DNA of 64,000 bases from Myxocyprinus asiaticus (lineage: Eukaryota; Chordata; Actinopteri; Cypriniformes; Catostomidae), in NCBI RefSeq assembly GCF_019703515.2, contig NC_059374.1, forward strand, positions 16,561,095 through 16,625,094, given 5' to 3'. Shown one piece after another: positions 1 through 10,878 of the stretch. A program made the translations under genes and the position numbers. A model generated the notes under the pieces. It searched no databases and had not been told where the DNA came from. It saw nothing but the letters and a program-made list of their open reading frames with translations. Within the stretch, counting starts at the first letter, position 1. Each line of letters begins with the position of its first letter.

Positions 1-1512
1 GAGCGCTGACTGCCCCCTACTGCATCAAGGTGGTACATCAAGCTTGAATTGTTCCAATGGTAGGAATGTTCCTTATTACGGAATTTCCATACAGGTCAGG
101 GGGCATGATTTTTAAAGCGATATTTTTCGTATAAATAATCAGACTAAACTGACGCGTTAAATCGACAGATCTAGTAATTATTACTCAAGTGAAAGAACAC
201 TGTTTTGCTCTCAGTACTGTTTTGCACGTGCACGACTGTAGTTCCAGCTTAGTAATAAAGTAAGGAAATTTAAAAATCAGATATTTACAGAAATTCAACC
301 TCCTGTAACTGATTTTACTGTGAGATCAGCCTGGGTTTATATCCTGGGCTGTTTTTGAGTACCAGTCCATCTGAACCTTTAGTCCACCCTCACACTATCA
401 CATCAGTTTGTTTACATTGCAGGCGATAGAACCAAGCAGTGATAAGTAAAAAACAAGATGGTGGAAAGGAGAGATTGTTCAAGATCAAGCTGATTTACAG
501 AGTGTCTCAATCATGCACTTTTCTTTTTTTGTATACCTTACCTCAGTCTCACAGAATAGGCCTTATCCCTGGGGATATTTGGAGATTGTGTTTGTCCACC
601 AAGCAGCCACAGAGGAGCTTGCAGCAGTAATTGGACCTGTCAGCCTATTTCAGGCAGCAGCACAGAGATATTAAAAAGGCTTCACCCCTTCATCATTCAG
701 TCAAATAATATTCACCCACACTCCATCCTGGACACCACAAGAACACTTTGGGAATATAAACAGCTGTCACCACACTTCCCACTTAATGCAGTGATACTTC
801 ATTTTTGGTTGAAGGTTTGTCTTTTGTTGTATGAGTGGGTTGTGTAAAATGCATTTTACTCTGAACCTTCTTGTATGTGGTGCTCTGCAGGAGTCTCATG
901 CAAGTTTAAGATTATACACACTTGTGTCTGAATGTATTAAGAAAGTCATGTGTTGCCTCAAGCCAACAGATCTGAGCTGAACATTAGATGAAAGACTTCT
1001 TTCCAAATCTTGCAAGATCATGTACATTCAAGTTCCTCTCACCTGCCAAGTTATATAGCACCAGTTGTCACAATCATGTCTCATAACTGTGGGCCATTAT
1101 TACTGTATGCTCTGGCCTCAGAGTCAGTAATGCTTCTGTTTCTCATTTAGATTATTTCTTTTTACAGTACATGAATTTACACTATCATGAAGGTTTACTG
1201 AAGAAAAAAAAAAGGAAAAAAAGAGAATTCTTCTGATTACCTTCCAATCCATTTTATCATAAATGACTCTAAAGTGTTATCCGAAGTACGATACAATTTT
1301 AGTAGTTAAATTCCACAATGCTCAATACCAGTTTGAATTCAAATAACAAACTCCTTTAATTTAAGTTAAATATTAATATAAATAATAATAAATAAACTTA
1401 AATCAAAGCAACAGCATGTAGCCTATTGCTCACTGAAATTCTGAAATGTGAATCACTACCCCCAGTGGCTGAAGCTGGAAGTGTTGTTGAACGTGGGCAC
1501 GTGTGAACTTAA
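1..1512. other. Intergenic DNA, no gene recognised
   Basis: AT-rich sequence without a coding segment I can match to a protein family. The one ORF (439-630) has no recognisable motif. Positions 1200-1225 hold an A-rich run and 1360-1400 an AT-rich stretch. DIRS copy 1 begins abruptly at about 1513. Confidence 0.6.
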
Positions 1513-1690
1513 GTTCCCTATCTGTCACTCACTCGATGTTGTGTCGATGTAGTGACACTAGGGGTCACTCTTGGGAGCCCCAAACTTTTTTGAAAAAAGG
1601 CCAATGAGAATTGGCAAGTGGAATTTGCATGCCACTCCCCCGGACATACGGGTATAAAAGGAGCTTGTATGCAACCACCCATTCAGATTT
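1513..1690 (+). repeat. DIRS copy 1 left inverted terminal repeat
   Basis: This segment, from the CTGTCACTCACTCG motif through the GACACTAGGGG motif to ATTCAGATTT, recurs in reverse complement at 8445-8640. It contains GGTATAAAAGG at about 1650, a good TATA-box candidate for the element promoter. The same TATA motif is in the equivalent repeat of DIRS copy 2. Confidence 0.85.
1650..1661 (+). promoter_or_regulatory. TATA-box candidate of DIRS copy 1
   Basis: GGTATAAAAGG lies in the left terminal repeat about 270 bases upstream of the gag start. The same motif occurs in the terminal repeats of the second DIRS copy (GGTATAAAAGG near 35971). Conservation in independent copies supports a promoter role; transcription itself is inferred. 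Confidence 0.5.
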
Positions 1691-1922
1691 TATCTTCGGA
1701 GCCGAGCGGTTGTATTCAGTGCACTGAATTAAATTTCCCTCCAAAGACGCACCTCAAAACTGCTGGATTTACGGCACATTTCAGTGGCTTCTCCCCCTCT
1801 GCACCCGTGGAGTTCAGAGAACGCCCCTGGGCACTTCGGCAGAGCGAAAAAAAAGAGTAAATTCTAGAAGAGTATATTTTCATTCACAAAAAGAGCAGCA
1901 CACATGGAACATCTTTTTAAAG

Positions 1923-3029
1923 ATGCCTTTCTGTTTGTGTGTTATTCCTGGTTGTGGTCATTATCTCTCCGCTTCTGACGGCCACGATCGCTGTCTTACG
2001 TGTCTAGGCACTGCCCACGCAGAGACATCGTTCGTGGATGAGTCATGTCCTCATTGCGAGAACATGACCATGGCAACGTTGCAGTCGCAGCTTGCTTTCG
2101 TAAGAAAAGCAAGCCACCCCAATGGCTCCCCGCACCAGTCCTTCTACCTACGGGTTTGAGGCCACATCAGTTAGCACTGGGGGCGATTTGGGGACATCAA
2201 TGGGACCACCTCCGCCGGGTATCCCCCCACGGACCTCCCATTCCCCAGCACGCTCGCTTGCCGGCTCGTCTCAGCGCGAGTTCGACTTCTCATTCGGAGC
2301 TCGGGAAGACGATGAGTTATTGAGCACAGCATCGGAGATCGGGCTCGTCCAGTCTGACACAGAGGCTTTGGCTGGGCTTCCTCCTTCAGGAACGGTCGCC
2401 CAGTCTCACGTCGACACGGAAATGAAGGACATGCTTTCCTGGGCAGCCGCGAGCGTCAGGCTAGAGTGGAACCCTCCACTCTCCCCTGAACCCTCGTGGC
2501 TCGAAAAATGGTTGCTGGGCTCAGGGCACTGCCCATGGCCACGCCCCACCCTCTTTACTTTCTTCCCGGAAGTGCATGAGGAGCTGACAAGATCGTGAGA
2601 GGCACCTTTTACTGCCCGGTCCCAGTCTTTCAGCTCTCCCGCTCTCACTACCTTCGATGGTGGAACGGCCAGGAGTATTCGGTGATCCCCCAGGTGGATA
2701 AGGCACTCATGGTGCACTTGTGTCCGCAGAGCGCCGCCACCTGGCATGGGCACCCGAGGCTCCCGTCCAGGGCCTGTAGGTTTACGTCGTCCCTGACGAC
2801 TGTGGCCTGCGGTGCCGCTGGACAAGCTGCCTCTGCCCTGTACGCCATGGCTCTCCTGCAAGTACACCAAGCCAAGGTGCTTGGAAACCCACTTCTCTGG
2901 GGCTGGTCGACAGACCAATCCGTCCCCCGGTGGAGGGCCGGGAGGAGAATCTTTTGTTGCCACATGCACAGGAGGCTGCGGCACCCAAAAGCCTGACAAA
3001 AGAATGGTTCCCTCGTCTCCTGGGTCACA
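1923..3029 (+). pseudogene. DIRS copy 1 gag, frameshifted and split by a transposon
   Basis: The start at 1923 gives a product opening MPFCLCVIPGCGHYLS, matching the opening of the gag ORF of DIRS copy 2 (MSFCVCAIGCGRYLS). The first 45 residues carry Cys4, Cys6, Cys11, Cys24, Cys27, His32, Cys42 and Cys45, conserved in copy 2. Downstream similarity continues in other frames: 2122-2598 (acidic and Ser/Pro-rich) and 2595-2996 (the QAASAL-AMALLQVHQAK block). So there are at least two frameshifts and a deletion after that block. The Tc1-like insertion at 3032 cuts the reading frame. Gag is taken to be the structural protein of the retrotransposon particle, by analogy with other retroelements. Confidence 0.7.
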
Positions 3030-3031
3030 TA

Positions 3032-3231
3032 CAGGTGCATCTCAATAAATTAGAATGTCGTGGAAAAGTTCATTTATTTCAGTAATTCAACTCAAATTGT
3101 GAAACTCGTGTATTAAATAAATTCAGTGCACACAGACTGAAGTAGTTTAAGTCTTTGGTTCTTTTAATTGTGATGATTTTGGCTCCCATTTAACAAAAAC
3201 CCACCAATTCACTATCTCAAAAAATTAGAAT
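3032..3231 (+). repeat. Tc1-like left terminal inverted repeat
   Basis: 200-bp repeat matching the reverse complement of 4411-4610 almost base for base. It holds two related motifs, AATTAGAATGTCGTGG near the outer end (about 3048) and AATTAGAATGTGGTGA near the inner end (about 3224). This is the IR/DR layout, two transposase-binding sites per end, known in several fish Tc1-like elements. Confidence 0.9.
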
Positions 3232-3330
3232 GTGGTGACATGCCAATCAGCTAATCAGCTCAAAACACCTGCAAAGGTTTCCTGAGCCTTCAAAATGGTC
3301 TCTCAGTTTGGTTCACTAGGCTACACAATC

Positions 3331-4330
3331 ATGGGGAAGACTGCTGATCTGACAGTTGTCCAGAAGACAATCATTGACACCCTTCACAAGGAGGGTAAGC
3401 CACAAACATTCATTGCCAAAGAAGCTGGCTTTTCACAGAGTGCTGTATCCAAGCATGTTAACAGAAAGTTGAGTGGAAGGAAAAAGTGTGGAAGAAAAAG
3501 ATGCACAACCAACGAGAGAACCGCAGCCTTATGATTGTCAAGCAAAATCGATTCAAGAATTTGGGTGAACTTCACAAGGAATGGACTAAGGCTGGGGTCA
3601 AGGCATCAAGACCCACCACACACAGACATGTCAAGGAATTTGGCTACAGTTGTCATATTCCTCTTGTTAAGCCACTCCTGAACCACAGACAGCGTCAGAA
3701 GCGTCTTACCTGGGCTAAGGAGAAGAAGAACTGGACTGTTGCCCAGTGTTCCAAAGTCCTCTTTTCAGATGAGAGCAAGTTTTGTATTTCATTTGGAAAC
3801 CAAGGTCCTAGAGTCTGGAGGAAGGGTGGAGAAGCTCATAGCCCAAGTTGCTTGAAGTCCAGTGTTAAGTTTCCACAGTCTGTGATGATTTGGGGTGCAA
3901 TGTCATCTGCTGGTGTTGGTCCATTGTGTTTTTTGAAAACCAAAGTCACTGCACCCATTTACCAAGAAATTTTGGAGCACTTCATGCTTCCTTCTGCTGA
4001 CCAGCTTTTTAAAGATGCTGATTTCATTTTCCAGCAGGATTTGGCATCTGCCCACACTGCCAAAAGCACCAAAAGTTGGTTAAATGACCATGGTGTTGGT
4101 GTGCTTGACTGGCCAGCAAACTCACCAGACCTGAACCCCATGAGAATCTATGGGGTATTGTCAAGAGGAAAATGAGAAACAAGAGACCAAAAAATGCAGA
4201 TGAGCTGAAGGCCACTGTCAAAGAAACCTGGGCTTCCATACCACCTCAGCAGTGCCACAAACTGATCACCTCCATGCCATGCCGAATTGAGGCAGTAATT
4301 AAAGCAAAAGGAGCCCCTACCAAGTATTGA
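3331..4330 (+). pseudogene. Tc1-family transposase with two frameshifts
   Basis: Tc1 transposases cut and paste their element using an N-terminal paired-like helix-turn-helix DNA-binding region and a DDE catalytic domain. The N-terminal frame starts MGKTADLTVVQKT at 3331 and holds the first helix-turn-helix (FIAKEAGFSQSAVSKHV). Reading then moves to the frame of 3486-4175, with an apparent one-base loss near 3510. The catalytic domain shows FSDESKF (first Asp), FQQDLASAH (second Asp; many relatives have QDNA) and DWPANSPDLNP. A second one-base loss near 4140 puts the ENLW-type third acidic residue in another frame, which runs to a stop at 4328-4330 (KAKGAPTKY). Total coding length is about 333 codons, normal for the family. 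Confidence 0.9.
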
Positions 4331-4410
4331 GTACATATACAGTAAATGAACATACTTTCCTGAAGGCCAACAATTCACTAAAAAATTTTTTTTTATTGGT
4401 CTTATGATGT

Positions 4411-4610
4411 ATTCTAATTTTTTGAGATAGTGAATTGGTGGGTTTTTGTTAAATGTGAGCCAAAATCATCACAATTAAAAGAACCAAAGACTTAAACTAC
4501 TTCAGTCTGTGTGCATTGAATTTATTTAATACACGAGTTTCACAATTTGAGTTGAATTACTGAAATAAATGAACTTTTCCATGACATTCTAATTTATTGA
4601 GATGCACCTG
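4411..4610 (-). repeat. Tc1-like right terminal inverted repeat
   Basis: Inverted partner of 3032-3231, with the same two internal direct-repeat motifs and ending GATGCACCTG just before the TA duplication. The sequence between the stop codon (4330) and this repeat is short and AT-rich. Confidence 0.9.
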
Positions 4611-4938
4611 TATACAGTGCTCACGGCCGTCATCACGACCACCATCCCATTTTGGCAGGTATGGCGCTCCAGCGGTGGACCCCCCACCCCTGTGCGCCCA
4701 CCTGTGGCACAAACACGCCCACCTGGGATTGGTTTCAGTGGACTACGAGGACGAGATTCCTCCCCCCCCCCTCAGCCAATCTTATGGTGGGCGGCAGGAG
4801 CCAGGTAAGTGCTTCGATGTCCCTGGACTCAGCATGGCCACGGGGCTCAAGTCCCCTCAATGTGGCACCTCGAGTTCTGCCCTGCCACGAGGCCCCACCC
4901 GCCGGTACGTCTGATGTGATCATTCACTTGATCCCCCT

Positions 4939-6422
4939 TGCCCGGAGTTTGGGAGCTTGGCTCGCGCTTTCCAACCCGTCGCAATGGCTGACCCGGACCG
5001 TCCGACTCAGCTACGCGATTCAGTTCACCAGATTCAGTTCACCAGGTGCCTGCCCAGGATCAGCGGCGTCTGCATCACCTCGGTGAAGGGTGAGAATGAT
5101 GCTACCTTGCGTGCGGAAATCGCTACCCTTCTGCGCAAGGGCGCGATAGAGCCTGTCCCTTCAGCCGAGATGAAGAAAGGGTTCTACAGCCCTTCATCAT
5201 ACTGAAGAAAGGCGGTGGGTTGCGACCAATCCTGGACCTGCGAGTGCTCAACCGGACTTTGCACAGACTCCCGTCCAAGATGCTGACACAAAAATGCAAT
5301 CTAACGAGCATCCGGCACCAAGATTGGTTCATGGTGGTAGACCTTAAGGACGTGTACTGCCACGTCTTGGTCTAATCTCGACACAGACCCTTCCTGCGGT
5401 TTGCCTTCAAAGGCCAGGCGTATCAGTACAAGGTCCTCACCTTCGGCCTGTCCTTGTCCCCTCGTGTCTTCACAAAGGTTGCAGAAGCAGCTTTTGCCCC
5501 GCTAAGGGAAGTGGGCATCCACATCTGCAACTATCTCGACGACTGGCTAATCCTAGCTCACTCTCGAGAGTTGCTGTGCGCACACAGGGTCCTCCTGCTC
5601 TGGCACTCAGCCAACTGGGGCTTCGGGTCAACTGGGAAAAGAGCAAGCTCTCCCCGGTTCAGAGCATATCTTTTCTCGGTTTGGAGTTGGACTCAGTCTC
5701 TGACAGCGCGCCTCACGAACGAGCGTGTGCAGTCGGTGCTGAACTGTCTGAATGCGTTCAGACGGAGGACAGCGGTTCCACTGAAACTTTTTCAGAGGCT
5801 CCTGGGACATATGGCATCCTCAGCGGTGGCCACACCGCTCGGGTTGATGCATAAGAGACCGCTTCAGCACTGGCTTCAGACTCGAGTCCTGAGATGGGCA
5901 TGGCACCACGGGACACATCACGTGGCCATCACGCCGATCTGTCGCCGCCTCTTCAGTCCTTGGACCGCCCTTGCATTTCTACGGGCAGGGGTTCCCCTAG
6001 AGCAGGTCTCCAGGCATGTTGTGGTTACAACAGATGCCTCCAAGACGGGCATTGGTGCCGTATGCAACCTGGACAGGCCCGCGGCTGTGTTGGCACATCA
6101 ACTGCCTAGATTTGTTGGCAGTACTGCTCGCCCTGCGGAGATTCTGGCCATTGATCCACGCAAGCACGTGTTGGTCCGGACAGACAACACAGCGATGGTA
6201 GTGTACATCAAGCATCAAGGCGGTCAATGCTCCCGTTGCATGTCACAACTTGCCCGCCATCTCCTCCTCTGGAGTCAGCAGCGCCTCAAGTCGCTACGAG
6301 CCACTCACATCCCGGGCGACCACAACACCGCAGTGGACGCGCTGTCATGTCAGGTTACCTTCAGGGGAGAGTGGAGACTCCACCCTCAGGTAGTCCAGCT
6401 GATTTGGAGTCGATTCGGTTGA
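4939..6422 (+). pseudogene. DIRS copy 1 reverse transcriptase-RNase H
   Basis: The polymerase copies element RNA into DNA, and RNase H removes the RNA strand. Similarity starts at about 4939 (LGAWLAL...QWLTRTVRLSYAIQFT), shared with DIRS copy 2. RT motifs follow across frames: GGGLRPILDLRVLN at about 5215, MVVDLKDVY (motif A Asp) at about 5330, FGLSLSPRVF (motif B) at 5445, and NYLDDWLIL (motif C, two catalytic Asp) at 5530. The 322-residue frame from 5454 also holds the RNase H residues VTTDAS (Asp194) and VRTDNTAMV (Asp244). Stops near 5204 and 5373 break the N-terminal part. Two compensating indels between 5600 and 5710 put a short stretch out of frame (VNWEKSKLSPVQ is read in another frame). 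The region 4613-4938 probably holds the end of gag or the gag-pol junction. Confidence 0.85.
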
Positions 6423-7529
6423 GCACAGGTAGACCTGTTTGCTTCCCGGGAATCCTCCCACTGCCCGCTTTGGTACACCCTGACCGAGGCAACCCTCGGT
6501 ATAGATGCGCTGGCACACAGCTAGCCCCCTGGACTATGCAAATATGCATTTCCCCCAGTGAGCCTACTTGCACAGACCCTGTGCAAGGTCAGGGAGTACG
6601 AGGAGCAGGTCGTCCTAGTAGCAACCTACTGGCCCACCCAGACGTGGTTCTCGGATCTCACACTCCTCGCGACAGCCGGGCTGTCACCCTCCACCTTGAA
6701 GGTGTATGTAGCCACTATTTTGGCTCATTACGATGCAGTAGATGGTAAGTACTTGGGGAAGCATGACTTGATCATCAGGTTCCTGAGAGGCACTAGGAGG
6801 TTGAATCCCTCCAGACCGTGCCTCGTCCCCTCATGGGACCTCTCTGTAGTCCTTTGGGGTCTACAGGGAGCTCCCTTTGAGCCCTTGGAGTCAGCTGAGC
6901 TTAAGGCACTCTCTTTGAAGACTGCGCTCACTTCCATCAAAAGGGTAGAGGACCTGCAGGCATTCTCTGTCAGCGAATCGTGCCTGGAGTTTGGTCCGGG
7001 TTACTCTCAAGTGATCCTGAGACCCCGACCGGGCTATGTGCCCAAGGTTCCCACGACCCATTTTAGGGATCAGGTGGTGAACCTGCAAACGCTGCCCCAG
7101 GAGGCGGCAGACCCAGCCTTGGCGTTGCTGTGTCCGGTGCGAGCTTTACGCATCTATTTGGATCACACACAGAGCCTTAGAATCTCCGACTAGCTCTTTG
7201 TCTGCTTTGGTGGACAGCAGAAAGGAAGCGCTGTCTCCAAACAGAGGATCACCCACTGAGTCATTGATGCCATCGCGATGGCATATCAGGCTCAGGACGT
7301 GCCACCCCCGGCGGGGTTACGAGCCCACTCTACCAGGAGTGTGGTGGCCTCCTGGGCCCTGGCCAGTGGTACCTCTTTGGCAGACATCTGCAGAGCAGCG
7401 GGCTGGGCAACACCAAACAATTTTGCGAGGTTCTACAATCTCTGGGTTGAGCTGGTCTCATCCCGTGTATTGGCAGGCATGAGCAGGAAAGTTCTGGGAC
7501 AGCTGGCCGGGTGTACCACTTGCGCATAG
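6423..7529 (+). pseudogene. DIRS copy 1 tyrosine recombinase, with internal deletion and stops
   Basis: The YR would integrate the circular DNA intermediate. Catalytic-domain landmarks are present: TSIKRVEDLQAF (first Arg), HSTRSVVASW (His-x-x-Arg), the AAGW motif and FYNLW (candidate nucleophile Tyr). Two in-frame stops at 7191-7193 and 7257-7259 divide the frame, which ends at 7527-7529. Compared with DIRS copy 2, about 110-120 residues are missing between FSDLTLLAT and LSPSTLK at about 6676. That removes most of the N-terminal DNA-binding half without changing frame. Confidence 0.85.
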
Positions 7530-8256
7530 CGCCTTTCCCCTCCCTTGAGGTGAAGACGTGTGCTCTTGACTCCCCGTCGTATTCACAGACTGTGATCCCT
7601 GGATGATTTCCTCTTTAGCCCTCTGGCAGTTGAGTTTGCGGAGAAACTCGCTGCCGGCCCAGTACGTGCGCTAATGAGACCCTGTACTGAGGTAAGTGCT
7701 CCAAATGTGCTGGTTCCCCGAAGGCAACCCCATGTGATATTTTCCGCAAAATCGTTTCCCTGTCAGCAAACTGCGTCTTCCTTGGGCAGAGGCCCCTCTG
7801 CCCCCAGTCGCCATGCTCTGTAGAAACCCCTACCCATTCGGGTAGGACCAACCATGGGACCTCTCCACATGACATACTTCCGACAAGACTCGGTAAGACC
7901 ATGTGACGTATTCCACTCAGAATACCCCCCCCCCTTTTGGGCAGGGTGTGGTCTCCGTGGTGTCTTCCCCTTGGGAGGGACACCCCCTGACGTAGACACT
8001 TATGGCTGCCAGTCAGTTAACAAATTCCACTCTTTTTGGGGAGAAAAGAGAGGGAAAAGAGGCCTCGGCTGGGCTAGCCTGTCCCTATAGTTGGGCAGTC
8101 GACTTATTCCTGATGGACCGTTCGACGCTCATAAGAGCATTGGGCGAGGTTACGTGATGGCCTGGTGTGCTGGCTACGAGGCACACAGCGGTCTGCCTGT
8201 CACACACCACCAGTTCACATAACACAGTTCAGATAGTTGTGGCATTTTGTATAGGG
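7530..8256 (+). other. DIRS copy 1 3' non-coding region
   Basis: Lies between the YR stop and the internal complementary region. ORFs here show no family features and are probably spurious. GC content is still that of the element. A C-rich run is present near 7925. Confidence 0.6.
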
Positions 8257-8378
8257 ACCCCTAGTGTCACTACACCGACACAACGTCGAGTGAGTGACAG
8301 ATAGGGATCGTTCTGGTTACTTTCGTAACCTCTGTTCCCTGATGGAGGGAACGAGACATTGTGTCCCTCTTGCCACAA
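8257..8378. repeat. DIRS internal complementary region
   Basis: The left part (CCCCTAGTGTCACTAC...GATAGGGA) is the reverse complement of the left terminus near 1513-1565. The right part (GTTCTGGTTACTTTCGTAACC...GACATTGTGTC) is the reverse complement of the right terminus at about 8590-8640. The two terminal sequences thus meet here head to tail. This is the ICR known in DIRS elements, thought to act as a template that joins the ends into a circle. Confidence 0.9.
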
Positions 8379-8444
8379 TGCTGAACTACCCGCTGAAATG
8401 GCCGGGACCTGGTCTCGTCTCCTCAGCACAAAACCTGAATGAGT

Positions 8445-8642
8445 GGTTGCATACCAGCTCCTATTATACCCATATGTCCAGGGGAGTGGTGTGCAAATTC
8501 CACTCGCCAATTCTCACTGGCCTTTTTTAAAAAAAGCAGAGGTGTTTGGGGCTCCCAAAAGTGACCCCTAGTGTCACTACATCGACACAATGTCTCGTTC
8601 ACTCCATCAGGGAATGGAGGTTATGAAAGTAACCAGGACGTT
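8445..8642 (-). repeat. DIRS copy 1 right inverted terminal repeat
   Basis: Inverted copy of 1513-1690, including the reverse complement of the GGTATA box (about 8464), followed by an extra outer part with CTCCATCAGGGAA and AACCAGGACG that is represented only in the ICR. Such asymmetry of the outer ends is usual in DIRS elements. Confidence 0.85.
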
Positions 8643-9836
8643 TCCTGATGTGGTGCTTGTCAGTAATTCGGCTGACTGGGATTGAGTACATCAACTTTTG
8701 AAAGCAACATGTCGATTTCCTGTGTGATCTTGACATTGTGTCAGGTTTACCCAGGTAATTATTCAAGTTAACAGTTAGTAGTGAAGAAAAAAAAAAGTGG
8801 TTTTCTCTTTTCTTGTCAGTATTGTTGTTCGATTACCAATATTAACAACATAATAGACAGTGACAGTTATAATTCTCTGTATTTAGACATCAAAACCGAA
8901 TCCAAAGATCCAGTATCATTACATTAATCCAGTTCATTTTCCCTCTTGTTTATATTCACTTAAGACAAAACTGACTTTCTACCAAAATGAGTCTGTCATG
9001 GTACAAAAGATACTGTAGAGAGATATACAGTAGGTATACTGTACATATTTTTTTAGGTTTGTTTAAATATCAGCTTAGTACCATAGTAATTGTATTTTTG
9101 TATCCCTAAGGTATCACTCATTTTATTGGATGCAGCTCTCTGGAATTATGCAGGTTGTTGTTGGATTCCTGGCTAACGGGATATTCCTAGGCCTCAATCT
9201 CCTCTCTAGCGATCCCCTCATGGCATTTAAATCAGTCTATCCCTCCATCCGCCTCTCTCGCTCTCTCTCTCTCTCTCTCTGCTTCCATCAGTATTTATAG
9301 ATCTCCCTCCTACAGAACAGCTGACCTAAAATCATGTTATTAACATGCAAGATTAGACAGAACTGTTATCGTGTCAATGGCCAAATCTTGGATACATAAG
9401 ATTGCAGAGCGATTTCTGGAATTCAGGGAAATACTCAGTTTACATGTTTACAAAATTTTATTGGTACGAGGAAATAGTTAGAAATGTGTTGCTTGTTCTG
9501 TAATGGAGACATGAGCATTCGACTCAAACTGAAGCTCATAATTTAATCTGAAGCATTTTTTACTTTTAATCATTTAAATAAAGGTAGGACAACTACATAA
9601 GAAAGAAAAAATAATTCCATGGAGCCTTCATATGCAGTATGGTTCTTAGTACAACTGAGATTGTATATACAATATTATCCTTTAGAGTAAACAGGTAATA
9701 TTTGAAGTATTTCACAGTTTAAAGTCAATATGAAATCTAAATAGACCCTTAATACTTTCTTAATACACATTCCTGTTTTAATTGTGCATAATTCATCAGT
9801 GCATGTAATTTTAAAGAAAAAAGAAAGTCTTTGTGA
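8643..9836. other. Intergenic DNA with a CT microsatellite
   Basis: No coding similarity found. A (CT)n tract lies at about 9250-9281. The rest is AT-rich and unique within the window as far as I could see. Confidence 0.55.
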
Positions 9837-10002
9837 TGTAGGGCTTTACTGTTTGTTTAGATCAGTGTTACTATCAGAAATAATTAATAATTATTTCTTT
9901 AGTTATTAATTAATTTTTAAATTAATTAATTGAATCTAAATCATTAAAACCTCATATGGGGCTCCAGTAAATGTTGTGCGCTAGGTTTAGGAGCAGGTTT
10001 GG

Positions 10003-10255
10003 TTATTAGCAATAATTAATAATTATCAAAGATAATTATGAATTATTAAAATCAATAGAACATTGATTTGAATCAATGTTAGCTTTTTTTTAATCCTTTA
10101 AATCAACAATTATCAAAGATAATCGTTAATTGTTAACATCGATGAAACATTAATTAATATTAACACTAGCTTATTGATCCCTCAAATTCAACAATCATCA
10201 AAGATAATTATCAATTATCAAAAGAAAATCAATAGAATATTAATTAGGATTAATT
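10003..10255 (+). repeat. Triplicated AT-rich unit of about 86 bp
   Basis: The short palindrome TTATCAAAGATAA or a close variant starts near 10022, 10109 and 10193, each followed by a similar tail with an ATCAATAGAACATT or ATCGATGAAACATT motif. The same array appears inverted in the partner repeat at about 43830-44010, so it predates the split of the two copies. Confidence 0.7.
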
Positions 10256-10596
10256 TCGCCAGGGCACCACCCTGGAATCAGGGACTAATAACCAGATAGT
10301 ATAACAGTTTCAATATTAGATTGTTCTCTTAGGAAAATCGACATCGATTTAAAAAAAAAAAAAAAAACAGTGAATGAAGGCTTGAATCTGAGCACTGACA
10401 TCCCGTCAGCACTGGACACAGGTGTATGCAAAACAAACCAAAACACTTCTCTTTGAAATATAACAAAGATTATTTATGCAGTAATATCAATTACTAATTA
10501 ATACAATGCAGTCAATAAACTTCCGACTTACAACTACAAACTAAACAGTGATATGATTAGATATGGTAACCAAAATAATCCTATAACACATGAGAA

Positions 10597-10598
<2 letters not shown>

Positions 10599-10636
<38 letters not shown>
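10599..10636. repeat. (GT)n microsatellite
   Basis: Uninterrupted GT dinucleotide tract of about 19 units inside repeat A. ORFs with Cys-Val or His-Thr runs in this area come from the tract and are not genes. Confidence 0.95.
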
Positions 10637-10638
<2 letters not shown>

Positions 10639-10846
10639 GGAGGGACATGCACAAAATGGCAGATTTGACTCTCGTGGAAAGTATGTCACATGAGATTTCC
10701 GACCAGAGAATATGGCCGCGAATGTGGGCGGAGAGAAACCAGTCAATGGGGTCTACCAGTTTACCGCGTCTCCGCTTGTACGATAACTTAGGGACAAAGC
10801 TGAGCTTTATCACAAAGTTATCTACTAGCCAAAAGTATGTGAGGGG

Positions 10847-10877
<31 letters not shown>
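10847..10877. repeat. (TG)n microsatellite with short (AG)n neighbour
   Basis: TG tract of about 15 units followed by GAGAGAGAGAGA at about 10888-10899, inside repeat A. The partner repeat has only short CA runs at the corresponding sites, so the tracts expanded after duplication. Confidence 0.9.

Positions 10878-10878
<1 letters not shown>

Larger units (their letters stand above)
3032..4610 (+). mobile_element. Tc1-like DNA transposon inserted in DIRS gag
   Basis: The element is 1579 bp, bounded by TA at 3030-3031 and 4611-4612 (target-site duplication), with inverted ends starting CAGGTGCATCTCAATAAATT. Its 200-bp terminal repeats differ at only a few positions. Inside is a Tc1-family transposase gene with two apparent single-base frameshifts. 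Little divergence between the ends, plus insertion into an already defined retrotransposon, indicates a relatively young insertion. Removing the element and one TA rejoins DIRS sequence. Confidence 0.95.
1513..8642 (+). mobile_element. DIRS-type tyrosine-recombinase retrotransposon, copy 1 (decayed)
   Basis: DIRS elements are retrotransposons that use a tyrosine recombinase instead of a DDE integrase or endonuclease. This copy shows the full layout: left terminal repeat, gag, RT, RNase H, YR, internal complementary region (ICR) and inverted right terminal repeat. No flanking duplication is evident, as expected for the group. The outer ends are the points matched by the ICR: the left end near the CCCTATCTGTCACTCACTC motif and the right end at CCAGGACG. 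The coding part is GC-rich against AT-rich flanks. A 1.6-kb Tc1-like element interrupts gag, so about 5.5 kb is DIRS sequence. Frameshifts, stops and an in-frame deletion in YR make it non-functional. Confidence 0.9.

Noticed and set aside
9..25. CTCF-like word CTGCCCCCTACTG
   Set aside because: Two or more mismatches to the core motif, no supporting context.
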